A program made the translations under genes and the position numbers. A stretch of 64,000 nucleotides of DNA from Scleromitrula shiraiana. Taxonomy: Eukaryota; Ascomycota; Leotiomycetes; Helotiales; Sclerotiniaceae. The DNA is taken from positions 124,001 through 188,000 of the forward strand of contig JABELC010000008.1 of assembly GCA_028455995.1 (NCBI GenBank). Reading direction: 5' to 3'. This document shows, piece after piece, positions 63,685 to 64,000 of the stretch (positions are counted from its first letter, which is position 1; each line of letters opens with the position of its first letter). The notes under the pieces are model-generated. The model searched no databases and was not told the DNA's origin. It saw nothing but the letters and a program-made list of their open reading frames with translations.

Positions 63685-64000
63685 TGAAAAGAAATGAAAA
63701 GAAATTAAAAGAAATTAAAAGAAATTAAAAGAAATTAAAAGAAATTAAAAGAAATTAAAAAAAATTAAAAGAAATTAAAAGAAATTAAAAAAAATTAAAA
63801 AAAATTAAAAAAAAATTAAAAAAAATTAAAAAAAATTAAAAAAAATTAAAAAAAATTAAAAGAAAATAAAAAGAAATAAAAAGAATTAAAAAGAATTAAA
63901 AAAAATTAAAAAAAATTAAAAAGAATTAAAAAAAATTAAAAGAAATTAAAAGAAAATTAAAAGAAAATAAAAAAAAATAAAAAAAAATAAAAAGAAATAA
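63685..64000. repeat. (AAATTAAAAG)n 10-bp tract running off the window
   Basis: GAAATTAAAA decamers grade into AAAAATTAAA and GAATTAAAAA variants up to the last base, so the tract continues beyond the window. Confidence 0.95.

Overview
The window looks like a chromosome segment of a filamentous ascomycete. Its genes have short introns with GTAAGT-type donors and CTAAC/CTAAT-like branch sites, its products belong to typical fungal families, and it contains a very AT-rich block of retrotransposon relics with the C-to-T / G-to-A damage expected of repeat-induced point mutation (RIP). A Leotiomycete such as a Botrytis or Sclerotinia relative would fit, but that is an inference from genome style and not from a marker gene.

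Layout. (1) 1-6000, gene-rich, all + strand: an NADP-dependent aldo-keto reductase (4 exons), a HIT-family nucleotide hydrolase (2 exons) and a 12-TM APC-type amino acid/choline/GABA permease (3 exons). (2) About 6000-9400: non-coding, with an AT-rich repeat relic at 7500-8640. (3) 9379-9795: one intronless 138-residue coiled-coil ORF on an intact island between AT-rich blocks. (4) About 9800-47180: some 37 kb of nested transposon relics. They include a Ty3/gypsy pol relic, four copies of a Ty1/copia-like element with LTRs of about 162 bp (one with an exact 5-bp target duplication), three LTR copies of a second family, and a 12.1-kb segment with 21-bp terminal inverted repeats and an 8-bp target duplication that split one of those LTRs. 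That segment holds a tandem array of small TIR units, a copia element inserted in one unit, and several hundred-base simple-repeat tracts. (5) 47180-64000, normal base composition with many microsatellites: a doubtful small Pro-rich ORF, a VPS37-like ESCRT-I subunit (- strand), 7.6 kb with no recognisable gene, an F-box protein (+ strand), a microsatellite-rich stretch, and the start of a second AT-rich block at about 62900.

The protein genes do not form a pathway cluster: they cover carbonyl reduction, nucleotide hydrolysis, solute uptake, endosomal sorting and probably ubiquitin-ligase targeting. The most informative part is the transposon block. Its order of events can be partly read from target duplications, interrupted units and strand-biased RIP, and one copia copy looks like a recombination chimera. 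All exon structures were worked out by hand from splice signals, reading frame and conserved motifs. No alignment or expression data were available.
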